Shown: positions 45,411 to 55,032 of the stretch, piece after piece
Numbering within the stretch: position 1 is the stretch's first letter
Layout of the letters: the number at the start of each line of letters is the position of its first letter
From: Plumapathes pennacea
Lineage: Eukaryota > Cnidaria > Anthozoa > Antipatharia > Myriopathidae
Reading direction: 5' to 3'
DNA: 64,000 nt
NCBI GenBank assembly: GCA_964036295.1
Contig: OZ038462.1
Location: forward strand, 36,927,680-36,991,679
The notes under the pieces: model-generated
Seen by the model: the letters and a program-made list of their open reading frames with translations, nothing else
Databases searched by the model: none
Told to the model about the DNA's origin: nothing
Made by a program: the position numbers and the translations under genes

Positions 45411-48400
45411 ATGGCCCACGCAGCATCCTTCGTCGTTTTCGTGTTCCTGTGCGTTGTAAAAACTAGCGTTTGTCAAAAGACCACACCGACTCCTTCAGTG
45501 AAGAATGAAGACAAGCCCCATGGATGTGAGGTCAGTGATGTAAAGTTATATTAGTGAAATGTGTCTATTAATTTTGTTCGCGCTGAGTTTGCGAGAAAAT
45601 AATTGCACAAGTTTTAAAATGATATAGCGCACTGACCCAACTATGTTCAAAACACAACTAGAATAATTTTGGAGAACTGTCGCCAGAATGACTTCATTGG
45701 TGTAAAGTTATATCAGTGAAATGTGACAATTAGTTTTGTTTGCACTAAGTCTGTGACGAAATAATTGCGTTTAGTTTATTGAAGAATTTAACAAGTTTCA
45801 AAATAATAAGAGCAGGACCAACCGTTTAAAACACAACCAAGCTAATTCTGGATACAGTGTCGCCTTAGTTCGGTTCACAGAAAGACTTCTTTGATGTGTT
45901 TTGAATAAAACCATTTTCTTAGCTGTCTTTGATCATCGTGTTGAGAGTCAAAAAATAGGAAATTTATATTCAGCCACGAGCGGAAATACGATAGTTTGAA
46001 ATCCTATTAACTGGAAACTTTTGTTGGCAAAACAACAATAACAACCACCTGTAATAAACAGCTCGGACACCTAACAATATTCCACAAGGAAGCGCCCGAG
46101 CGAAGCATCGTTGAAGCTGATGCAATAACAACGTAACTACCAGATAAGAGCAGGTGACACCATAGATCGTTATGCTGGAATGATCCCAGAACAACAGATC
46201 CACAGGTGGATCGACGCAACTTTGTCCTGGACCCGTTATACGTAATGATTAAGAAATGAATATATGAAAATTAATGAGTTGCACTCTGCGCGAGGCCATA
46301 TAACAGAGCCTACGTTGTACTAGAGACAGACCAGAGAAAGAGAGAGAGAGAGAAGGATAGGAGAAGAGAGTAGAGATGTGAAGGACAGAGACAAGCTATT
46401 GGACTCTCCTCTGTAGAGTTAAGACCTATGGACGAATGATTGTAATTCTCGAGCTACACTGTGAAGAGAAGATTAAAGTGCCACCTCAGGGAAAGCCGTT
46501 TCAAGCCCCCTTCGCCAGCGAGTCCCCATTACTACTGTACGACACGAAAGTGCTCGGTAACAGAATTTGGTGGAGAATCCGGGCATCGATTCCCGGAAAA
46601 GAAACCTCTACGCGGAAGGATTGGTAAGCGTTTTGCTATTCCCTGTGAGTGTGTAAAGGCTTGTAAGAAAAACCAGCCAGGAAAGTTCGAATACTAGAGG
46701 GCACACGAGAATTCATTCCAACAAAAAAGAAAAGCAAACAAAAAAAAAGAAAAGAAGAGTAGATTAAGAAATTTAGTATAAGAAATCGCTTTAGAACTCG
46801 TTAAGATAGTTACGTGTACTGTATGCTCGATATCATCCGATCAAACGAATTGTGGAAACCAGAGAAGCTGTTATCAATACAATTTTCGAAGCTTACACGT
46901 CCTGTATTTCTCTGTTGTCGTCATCACTTGTTCTTTTGAGGCAAAAATTAAAACGGCATCAAACTGTTGACTAGAAGCAAGAAGACTTTGGCAAATTTAA
47001 TTTCGCCACAAAAGGCCAAAAGTAAACCAACCGAGTGTCCACACCAAAGACAGAATTTAGTAACCGTCGCGGAACAACTTCAACCGGCCTTGCCAGAAAC
47101 GGAATCATTGATTGACTTTACAACACCGGAACTGACATTACCAAACGAACTTGACAACACGGAACTAACGGAACCGAACAATATGGCAGAAGGAGGACAA
47201 CCAACCCCACTATCAGTTGAAGATGTATTTAGATTAATGACAGAACAAAATAGGGAAATGAGAGAACAGTGGGCAGAACAGGCATTAATGTTTGCAAACG
47301 CAATTGATAAAACGGGACAACCTCCAAAAGATACTCCTAAATACAATGGTATTAAACTACCGACATTTAGTGGTGATTCAGATGAGGATGTAAATGAATT
47401 TATTGCAAACTATGACCGAGCGACAAAGTTTTACAAATGGGACAATGAGAGAAAAGCAGAAGCCTTACCTCTGCACTTGCTCGGAAACGCGAATGTTTGG
47501 TTTAACACAACTCCAGACCTCTCCGAAAAAGCATATGAGGATATAGTTGACGCAATGAGACAACAATTTCACTCTACGGCGGACAAATGGCTTTTGAGAC
47601 AGAAACTGAACAACCGTAAACAGTTACCGTCCGAAACGGTTACCACATATGCCGCAGATATCAGACGCATTAGTAGGCGAATAGATTTACCACGAACGGA
47701 GGCAGTGAACTATTTCATTCAAGGCTTAAAACCTGCGTTGAAGGCATATGTAATGTTACAACAACCAAGTACCATTGAAGAGGCAGAAAACCACGCCAAA
47801 TTGAAAGAGTCAGCGCCAGACCCCACAATAGATAAAATGGACCAAGTCATAAATCTGTTAACTAAGAAATCAGAACCCGCAACTATCGCTGCTTATGAGC
47901 CAATTCCATCACACCCTCAACGGGACAGTTTGGAAAGCCAAACGCTCAAAAGAGAGGACATAGTTCAAATCATTCGCCAGGAACTGCGAAGAACAAACAA
48001 TAAACCGACCTTACCAAACCAAAATAGGACTACCCAAAACATAGGACGGAATCGCCGAACATTTGATGGAAGACCAATTTGTAATTATTGCCAGAAAATA
48101 GGTCACATTTCAACGGTTTGTCGCCAACGCCTAGGGCAAAACTCTGGAGACCCACGCATTCCATATACACGCCCAAATTATCAAAGAAATTCCGGTCCAC
48201 CAACTTTTCATCAAGGAAATGGATACTCAAAAAACGCGTAGAGGCCTTGTATGAGCGGGACATAACGAGGCCGGATAATCGTGATAAAATGGACGAACGG
48301 AAAATGGACATGAGTAACGTAGAAACCTCAGAAACAATGATAGGAAACTCAGTAATTCAAAATGACACGCCCGCAACCGAGCGTAACCATTCTCAAACAC

Positions 48401-51400
48401 ATGACACTACAATCCCGCGTAGAGTCACGAGTGAGCCAATCACCAGCACGAAACCTAGCGGAAATACTCCTTTCAAAGGCTATCCTGTAAAATCCTTGCA
48501 GATGCAAGAAAGAGTAAGAAAGCGAAGAGAATTGGCGGAAAAGGCCCAGGAAATTAAACAACTGATGTTAGGAACTACTAGCACAAAAGCGCTAAGTACA
48601 AAGAACATCACAATAGATCGGAGCCGAGAAGTACATTTTGAATTACCAAATTCACACAGCGAGTCGAAAGATTCTCCAAGAATCAACACGATCTCTGTAG
48701 GACCGCGAGAAAGGTTTGTTTCAAACTATACCATTCAGTTAAGGAAGGACTTTAAAACCTCCGGGTTGAATTCCAGTAGTGAAATGAACCAGATGAAACC
48801 TGTTAAATTCGAAACCGCAAGCAATCAAGAGGAGAATATTAGCATCGAAAACAATCAAATTGTGTTTGAAGAAACGTGCTTGGCATACCGAGAAACTAAT
48901 TTGGAAGACGAAAAGAACAAAGTAATGCTTGAAGACAAAGAGACTACAACAGTACGACATAATGATATCGTGGGAAAATATAAATGTCCAGATGACAAAG
49001 AATCAGAGAAATCAAAGTTAGCGAAAACATGCGTTTCTATTGTGCTTAAAAAACCACGGTGTGATGTGAAAGTTGCAGTGACGCCCAATCAAGCAGTTGT
49101 AGTTCAAGAGAACATTCCAGATTACATTCCAAGGGTGCCGCCAAGAGCGACACCGCCCAGCAACCAGTCGGCACAATTAGGTTATCAAGAGAGATCAAAC
49201 ACAAGCGCTGAGCAAAGCCATTGTTCGGAGGAGATTAGTGAGAAGAAAGAGTTAAGTACAAACGCGGTTCAAAATGCAGTCGAGTTTCAGTTAACAAACA
49301 ACAACTTGTCAATAGAAGGTTTCATTGATGGAAAGAGATTTTCATTTCTTGTGGATACCGGAGCGAACGTGAGTGCGATTAAAGCAGACACTTGGAAACA
49401 ATTGCCACCATTAACCACACACCCGCCTGAACTAACTATAACTATTAGCAAAATCCTAGATTTGGATTACCACTCTATCTCGGTTCTAAACCCAGCATGC
49501 CAGGAAAGTCTACCACAGTCTTTTCCCCAAAAGCACAGCAATTTGAATACACCAGTAGTTGTCCAAACCGGGGGCACAAGTCAAGAGGACTTGTTTTCTC
49601 AAGGCGCAGTATTCACATTTCTGTTTATAATGATCTGGAAGTCGGTCATGTTCAGAAAAAGGGAACGAAGACAAGTTATTCACAAATTAAGTTGCTGTGA
49701 GCAATCTCAAAAGTCCGGAAACGCGTTAACAGATCAAAGCAAAGAACTACAGTGGCTTTTGCGCAAACACGAACGAGAGAAATTGTACATTACAGTCACA
49801 TGGCCTCTTACCACACGAGATGGTAGACAACGAACTTTACGCTGTAACAATTAATCAACAGTTCTAACGACCTGAATGCTTCTCACCTTATCCATATACG
49901 AAACCTCGACTAACCACTGACACTGTAATCTTTGGCAAAAGACCGATTGGACAGTTTTGCAGCAAACCCTCACAAAATTTCTCATTCGGACTGTATCATT
50001 GGTGCGACACACAAGGGTTTGGTCATTCGAGTTTCGATCGTCTCACAATCAAATTTTAGAATTTTCAGAAATCCAGCAATTTTGTTGATCATTTGATGCG
50101 AGCATTATGAACTATGCATTCTATTATTTATTAAAGATTACTGAGTTGAGTAACATACTTGTTGTCGATTTGTTTAAGATTTCTGTAAGAATATATATTC
50201 AATTATATGTTTTAAACATGTAGTTTTACATAGCACTAGTTTTAGTTTTTCTGGCTTGGTTTTCTCTTACCCTTGACACTTAAAACTCACACTTCAACGA
50301 TGCCACACCTGCGCCACCCACTGCGCAACTTCAAACTCCTACGCAATTTCAAGCCCCTGCTGGATGTACTTTACTATAGAAATGCCTCTACATTGGAACC
50401 TTGTCCATTTAATCAAGTTGGATATACAAGAATCAAGACATAATCACTCAGAGATAAATGAAGCCGCATTACAGCGAAACCACGCTTATAAACAAACAAA
50501 TGGAACCATGCGGAATACGAATAAGATGGTGCAAAGTAAAATGAGTCAAAGAAGACGTCTACGACATGTTTTCAACAAGCCGAATGATCAATCACCATAA
50601 ACACGTATGGAGAATCGATAAAACACAAGAAACAACCAAATCCAGCTCAGTACAACACCAGGACATCTTCTATCAAACAACCGGCTCAATAAGCGCAAGG
50701 ACAAGAGGCATTAATCCCCAGGACCTTGAACTTATGTAATGCGACATGTCAACAGCAAGAACCAAGAAATCAAGTTGCAGATCCTGAACACTATTTAAAG
50801 TAAACTGGAATAATATAAGGGAAAATTATATCTCGTATGTCTTTAGGCACATACTGACGGTTATTGGAATTTCAAGTTAGGTACTTGGTTGTTTAGTGTA
50901 ATCAATTTTGCGCATGTCTTGTGTAACATGCTGGTCCGATTGAAATTTCACAGCCATATAATCACTTGGTATAGGTAAAGTTACTTGTAGTCATGACCCC
51001 TAGGATAGATATAACCATCGTCGTCTAGTTGTTAATGCTTGGTCAGGCATAGCGAGTACTGCTCAGTGCTAAATTCGTACCATTATAATACATTCTTTTG
51101 TCACAATATTAGGTTTGCCAACACAGGTTTCAGTTCTTGATAGCTATTTTCTTTTAAGTCGCCGGAGTCGACTCTCCTAAAGAAGGGGGTAATGTTGAGA
51201 GTCAAAAAATAGGAAATTTATATTCAGCCACGAGCGGAAATACGATAGTTTGAAATCCTATTAACTGGAAACTTTTGTTGGCAAAACAACAATAACAACC
51301 ACCTGTAATAAACAGCTCGGACACCTAACAATATTCCACAAGGAAGCGCCCGAGCGAAGCATCGTTGAAGCTGATGCAATAACAACGTAACTACCAGATA

Positions 51401-53128
51401 AGAGCAGGTGACACCATAGATCGTTATGCTGGAATGATCCCAGAACAACAGATCCACAGGTGGATCGACGCAACTTTGTCCTGGACCCGTTATACGTAAT
51501 GATTAAGAAATGAATATATGAAAATTAATGAGTTGCACTCTGCGCGAGGCCATATAACAGAGCCTACGTTGTACTAGAGACAGACCAGAGAAAGAGAGAG
51601 AGAGAGAAGGATAGGAGAAGAGAGTAGAGATGTGAAGGACAGAGACAAGCTATTGGACTCTCCTCTGTAGAGTTAAGACCTATGGACGAATGATTGTAAT
51701 TCTCGAGCTACACTGTGAAGAGAAGATTAAAGTGCCACCTCAGGGAAAGCCGTTTCAAGCCCCCTTCGCCAGCGAGTCCCCATTACTACTGTACGACACG
51801 AAAGTGCTCGGTAACAATCGAGATGAATTATTTGGCTAACCCTGGTTTAGCTTCATGACTAGGAGTTCTGTGTTTTCTGTTCTGATCAATTTTATGCAAT
51901 ACTTTGACATTCACACAGTAAAATGCGGGAAGCAATAGTGAAGTGGACTCCTTTTCCCAATATATTTTGCTGCTGTCAATCATTGTAAGATATTGATTTT
52001 CTCTTCCTCTTCACAGAGGCTCACATGTCCGTGTACAGGCGGAATGCCTGGTATCCCAGGAGCCAATGGAATGCCGGGAATGCCAGGACCTTACGGTGCC
52101 CGCGGTGATAAAGGAGACAGCGGTGACCAAGGAAAACCTGGTACAAAAGGGGACAGCGGTCTGCAGGGAATTGTGGGCAATCCAGGATCAAAAGGACCCC
52201 AGGGAGACAAGGGAGATCGAGGATCCAGAGGAAAAAATGGATCTCCAGGAAAAACGGGACCAAACGGAGTGAAGGGAAACAAAGGAGAACAAGGAAACTC
52301 CGGGACAAAAGGAGACGCGGGACAGAAGGGAGACGCAGCTGCTGCTGGACCGATTTCTGCTGCAAACTGGAAACAGTGTGTCTGGAAAAGCCAAGACAAC
52401 AAAGACAGCGGAAAACTAAGGGTAAATTACTTTCCTTTCACCAAGTTTCTCCATATTATTTACTCTCTTGACGTTTCAAAATATCACAATTTTTTCTTTT
52501 GAAGATTTAACTTCCTTCACTGACCCTGTTTGGCCAAAGGTCGAGTAAGAATGTGTCTGTTTATCTCGTAGCTCGCTGTTCATCAGGAAAATAATCATAC
52601 CAGAAATTTAAGAAGCGTGACAAATATTTACTGAATTAGTGTTCAACTGATTAACGTGACTAACTGGATGGTTGTCATTTGATGATAGAGTCGTTCATTC
52701 TCTGTGAGCCATTTGCAATATCCAGTATGTAACTGTCTTCGGCGATATGTATCAATTTTGTGTTTCAAATCCAGGAATGTTCCTTCACCAAACTACAAGA
52801 CAACACCGCACTAAGGGTATCCTTTCAGGGAAACACCCAAGCAGTAGGAGACAATCGTTGTAATCGCTGGTATTTCAAGTTCAACGGAAATGAGTGCAGT
52901 GGACCCATGACAATAGAAGCTGCGGTCTACAACGACTGGTCATCCGGGAACTCACAGCTTCTTCACCACCGATCGTTTGAGGGCTACTGTGAGAACCTGC
53001 CACGTGGCGTGACCACCGTGGAACTCTGGGTAGGATCTTGTTCAAGTGGACACACACAAGGCGACGCTATTACGGGCTGGAGCTCAGTGTCCCGGATCAT
53101 GGTGGAGGAGGTGCCCGGATCCCAGTAA
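45411..53128 (+). CDS. CTHRC1-like: CTHRC1-like secreted collagen-repeat protein, copy 1
   Basis: Exons 45411-45530, 52017-52421 and 52775-53128 encode about 292 aa; all introns are phase 0. Exon 1 gives a signal peptide (hydrophobic VVFVFLCVV, cleavage likely after VCQ region) and a Thr/Pro spacer with one Cys. Exon 2 gives TCPCTGG and 33 uninterrupted Gly-X-Y triplets, then NWKQCVW. Exon 3 is the globular domain typical of CTHRC1: CNRWYFKFNGNECSGPM, SFEGYCENL, ELWVGSC, and SVSRIMVEEVP near the end. Vertebrate CTHRC1 is a secreted trimer that affects Wnt/planar polarity signalling and matrix deposition; the role here is unknown. Intron 1 is inflated by a 5.9-kb LTR retrotransposon. AATAAA at 53359-53364 is the likely polyadenylation signal. 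It is the first of three intact tandem copies. Confidence 0.92.
45939..46562 (+). repeat. 5' LTR
   Basis: 624 bp, begins TGTTGAGAGTC and ends CTCGGTAACA. It contains an AG-rich purine stretch near 46335-46375. Reading it against 51193-51816 I see no difference. Confidence 0.92.
46568..46590 (+). promoter_or_regulatory. Candidate primer-binding site
   Basis: TGGTGGAGAATCCGGGCATC starts 5 bp after the 5' LTR. It opens with TGG, complementary to tRNA CCA ends, and resembles the 3' end of tRNA-Ala from memory with a few mismatches. The tRNA identity is tentative. Confidence 0.5.
47183..48241 (+). CDS. gag: Retrotransposon Gag polyprotein
   Basis: An open frame runs from an in-frame stop near 46949 to 48241; the first ATG is 47183, giving about 352 aa. 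If a non-ATG start is used it could be up to about 424 aa. The middle shows a Ty3/gypsy-type capsid pattern (PTFSGDSDEDVNEFI, ALPLHLLGNANVWF, QGLKPALKAYV). A CCHC zinc knuckle, CNYCQKIGHISTVC, lies near the end. Gag forms the particle and binds RNA. Uninterrupted and probably functional. Confidence 0.8.
   Translation: MAEGGQPTPLSVEDVFRLMTEQNREMREQWAEQALMFANAIDKTGQPPKDTPKYNGIKLPTFSGDSDEDVNEFIANYDRATKFYKWDNERKAEALPLHLLGNANVWFNTTPDLSEKAYEDIVDAMRQQFHSTADKWLLRQKLNNRKQLPSETVTTYAADIRRISRRIDLPRTEAVNYFIQGLKPALKAYVMLQQPSTIEEAENHAKLKESAPDPTIDKMDQVINLLTKKSEPATIAAYEPIPSHPQRDSLESQTLKREDIVQIIRQELRRTNNKPTLPNQNRTTQNIGRNRRTFDGRPICNYCQKIGHISTVCRQRLGQNSGDPRIPYTRPNYQRNSGPPTFHQGNGYSKNA
48289..49854 (+). CDS. pro: Retrotransposon protease-containing frame, no polymerase
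   Basis: The frame is open from 48088 and overlaps the end of gag in the -1 frame; its first ATG is 48289. A -1 ribosomal frameshift would join them, as in many LTR elements, but I cannot identify the slip site with confidence. Most of the frame is a Lys/Glu/Ser-rich region without a known domain. A retropepsin-like site LVDTGANVSAI lies at about 49350-49380. The frame then stops at 49854 without reverse transcriptase or integrase. It is therefore a truncated pol or a specialised non-autonomous version. Confidence 0.7.
   Translation: MDERKMDMSNVETSETMIGNSVIQNDTPATERNHSQTHDTTIPRRVTSEPITSTKPSGNTPFKGYPVKSLQMQERVRKRRELAEKAQEIKQLMLGTTSTKALSTKNITIDRSREVHFELPNSHSESKDSPRINTISVGPRERFVSNYTIQLRKDFKTSGLNSSSEMNQMKPVKFETASNQEENISIENNQIVFEETCLAYRETNLEDEKNKVMLEDKETTTVRHNDIVGKYKCPDDKESEKSKLAKTCVSIVLKKPRCDVKVAVTPNQAVVVQENIPDYIPRVPPRATPPSNQSAQLGYQERSNTSAEQSHCSEEISEKKELSTNAVQNAVEFQLTNNNLSIEGFIDGKRFSFLVDTGANVSAIKADTWKQLPPLTTHPPELTITISKILDLDYHSISVLNPACQESLPQSFPQKHSNLNTPVVVQTGGTSQEDLFSQGAVFTFLFIMIWKSVMFRKRERRQVIHKLSCCEQSQKSGNALTDQSKELQWLLRKHEREKLYITVTWPLTTRDGRQRTLRCNN
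51179..51190 (+). promoter_or_regulatory. Polypurine tract
   Basis: AAAGAAGGGGGT directly before the 3' LTR, the position where plus-strand DNA synthesis is primed in LTR elements. Confidence 0.65.
51193..51816 (+). repeat. 3' LTR
   Basis: 624 bp, same length and, as far as read, the same sequence as the 5' LTR, which implies a very recent insertion. It is followed by the ATCG duplication and by intron sequence shared with the other CTHRC1-like copies. Confidence 0.92.
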
Positions 53129-53358
53129 TCAGTTGCACTTGTTACGTCATGTCGTTATATTTTTGACCTGAGATTTTGTTGTTCGTTGATTTTTTTCTGA
53201 GTGTGGGTTGTTGGCACTTTTTTTATTGAGTTTTTTGCTGATAGGAACCGCATCTGACTGAAAGAACAACCGATATGCGCAAGTCCAGGCACTAGAAGAT
53301 TCACTGCAGCTTTTTTGATGGTGCTTCGAGGGGTGCATAAATGTTAGTAATGATTTTT

Positions 53359-53364
53359 AATAAA
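53359..53364 (+). terminator. Candidate polyadenylation signal of CTHRC1-like copy 1
   Basis: AATAAA 231 bp after the stop, followed by a second one near 53377. Confidence 0.5.
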
Positions 53365-53379
53365 CATATATTTTCTAAT

Positions 53380-54045
53380 AAACTGATTGATACAATGTGA
53401 TGTCATGAAATTGTATTTTCCTCATCTCTTTTGTCTTCTTTTTTTACCTATTCATCCTTCATCCTGCTGTTTTTCGTCTCTTTATGATTCCTGCTTTCCT
53501 TCTTTCTTCCGTTTATTCTTTCTTTTTTTTTTTTTTCTTTCCTTAGTTCATTCTGTTCTAGGAAACAAGTAATTTTATCTGATTGATATTAAAGTGTTTT
53601 CATTTTTAATCAAACTAGGGCACCTTGAATGACTATACACTATTATTGTGAACCAAAAGAGAAACATTGTTAGACCTTTTTAGAAGAGCGTTGTTAGATG
53701 CGATATTTGAGTTGAAAACATAAAAGTATGTGGAAACTATAATCCCATGGAAATTAAAATAAAAAATATCCCCTTCTGTGCTGTAAGGTTCACCATTTCT
53801 AATTTCCATTTTATTTTGCTAAAGATTCATCTAAAATTGCATGCTCGTCTCCCGTTCTCAAGCACTAGTGTAGGAACGCAATTACCTCCCACTTAAGCTG
53901 AATCCAAAAAGTAATAACCCCACATGAAATTTTAATTTTTGATCAGTGGTCAGAGAAGTGTATCACCGGTATAACTTACTCGGTTATGGATTTTAATTTC
54001 GCCCAGCTCTCCTAAACGACAACAAACGTTTAGTCTTTAGCGCTC
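53380..54045. other. Spacer after CTHRC1-like copy 1
   Basis: Pyrimidine-rich around 53410-53545 and otherwise AT-rich. No gene or recognisable element. Confidence 0.5.
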
Positions 54046-54185
54046 ATGAAACATTATTCAAGACGTCGTCCGTTATTCTTGCACTTCTGTACGTTGTAGA
54101 TATTGCATCGTGTCCAGCAGACACCACGGACTCCGCTTACAAAAAGCAAAAAAACAAAAAACAAGCGAGGAGGATGCGACGTAAG
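54046..54185 (+). pseudogene. Relic first exon of a divergent CTHRC1-like copy
   Basis: The stretch 'cgtccgttattcttgcact' to 'ccacggactccgc' aligns with the signal-peptide exon of the intact copies, and a donor-like GTAAGT follows at about 54180. In-frame stops and a Lys-rich run make it non-functional. A similar relic begins the pseudogene near 57950. Confidence 0.5.
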
Positions 54186-54869
54186 TCGAGAAAACAAGCG
54201 CCATTGTTAGAATCAAACTCAACATGGAAGTCAGTGAGAACTTTATTACTGTTGGAAGTCTCCTCCGAAGGTTTTATTCTGTTTTATTCCCTCTTTTTTT
54301 GTTTGTAGTTTTGCATGGTCTAAGGTTTGTAAGTAATATCGGAGTCGATTGTTCAATTCATTTAAAGCCAATGTTAAGGCGCGCTTCTTTGGGCATACTC
54401 CGGAATAGCGCCAAAACGATACTGGTAAGTTAAAATTTCGGTTTGGAGCTGATCTAGCTGAAAGCTGTGATGTCCGAACAATCTTAAGTAGAACTTCCTC
54501 CAAAACTATCAGGAAGTGTTTAAGGAATTCCAGCTTCACTCCTCTTCCGCCACATTAATGGCCATAATTTCAGTGACTTCCTTTCAGCATTCCAGGATTT
54601 CTTTCTTTTCAGTTACAGTGGAGCACAAAGCAGGAGAAAGACGTCCTGGATAACTATAATAGCTAAACTGACAGAAACTCACGGAAGACGAAGAAAACAC
54701 ATTGAACTATCGCTCAGAACCGAATAATGATTTAAGTCGCTAATTTGAAATATATGCCAGTATTCGATTAAGGCAGTTTAATATACACAGACACAAAAAA
54801 TATCAACAACCCATTTTACGTGCATCAAAGTGATAGTACACCTGACAAAACAACTAGAACGCGCAAACG

Positions 54870-55032
54870 CTCGTTTCCCGACTCTGAAACTTTCCACGCT
54901 TCTGGTTGGTCAGAGTGAAAATAATACCCCTCATCTGCTGTGGTTTGATAAGCAGCTGACGTGAACCCTGATCAGTCAGTAGAGCCAGTTTCACAGAGTT
55001 GATTTATCGCATCAGTCTTGACTACACTCATT
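54870..55032 (+). promoter_or_regulatory. Conserved promoter of CTHRC1-like copy 2
   Basis: Same block as upstream of copy 1: TTGGT/CCAAT-like site, CATCTG, TGTGGTTT, GATAAG (54947-54952) and CAGCTG (54953-54958), with 74 bp from E-box to ATG. The 5' leader is also nearly identical. Confidence 0.6.

Larger units (their letters stand above)
45939..51816 (+). mobile_element. LTR retrotransposon (Ty3/gypsy-like, gag-pro only) in intron 1 of CTHRC1-like copy 1
   Basis: 5878 bp bounded by two 624-bp LTRs that look identical and run TG...CA. A 4-bp direct repeat ATCG flanks it (45935-45938, 51817-51820). It has a primer-binding-site candidate, a gag frame with a CCHC knuckle, an overlapping frame with an aspartic protease DTGA, and a purine tract before the 3' LTR. 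From 49855 to 51192 I find no reverse transcriptase, RNase H or integrase motif. It would need enzymes from another element to move. Same orientation as the host gene. The superfamily call rests on gag style and 4-bp duplication. Confidence 0.88.

Noticed and set aside
45970-46219. Two minus-strand frames in the 5' LTR, repeated in the 3' LTR
   Set aside because: They recur only because the LTRs are identical. They lie in regulatory repeat sequence and resemble no protein family I know.
52091-52402. Pro/Phe/Ser-rich minus-strand frames over the collagen exons
   Set aside because: Reverse complement of Gly-X-Y coding sequence, which always gives proline-rich open antisense frames.
52017-52421. 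Regularly spaced repeats suggestive of a CRISPR-like array
   Set aside because: The 9-bp rhythm is Gly-X-Y coding periodicity in a eukaryotic collagen exon.
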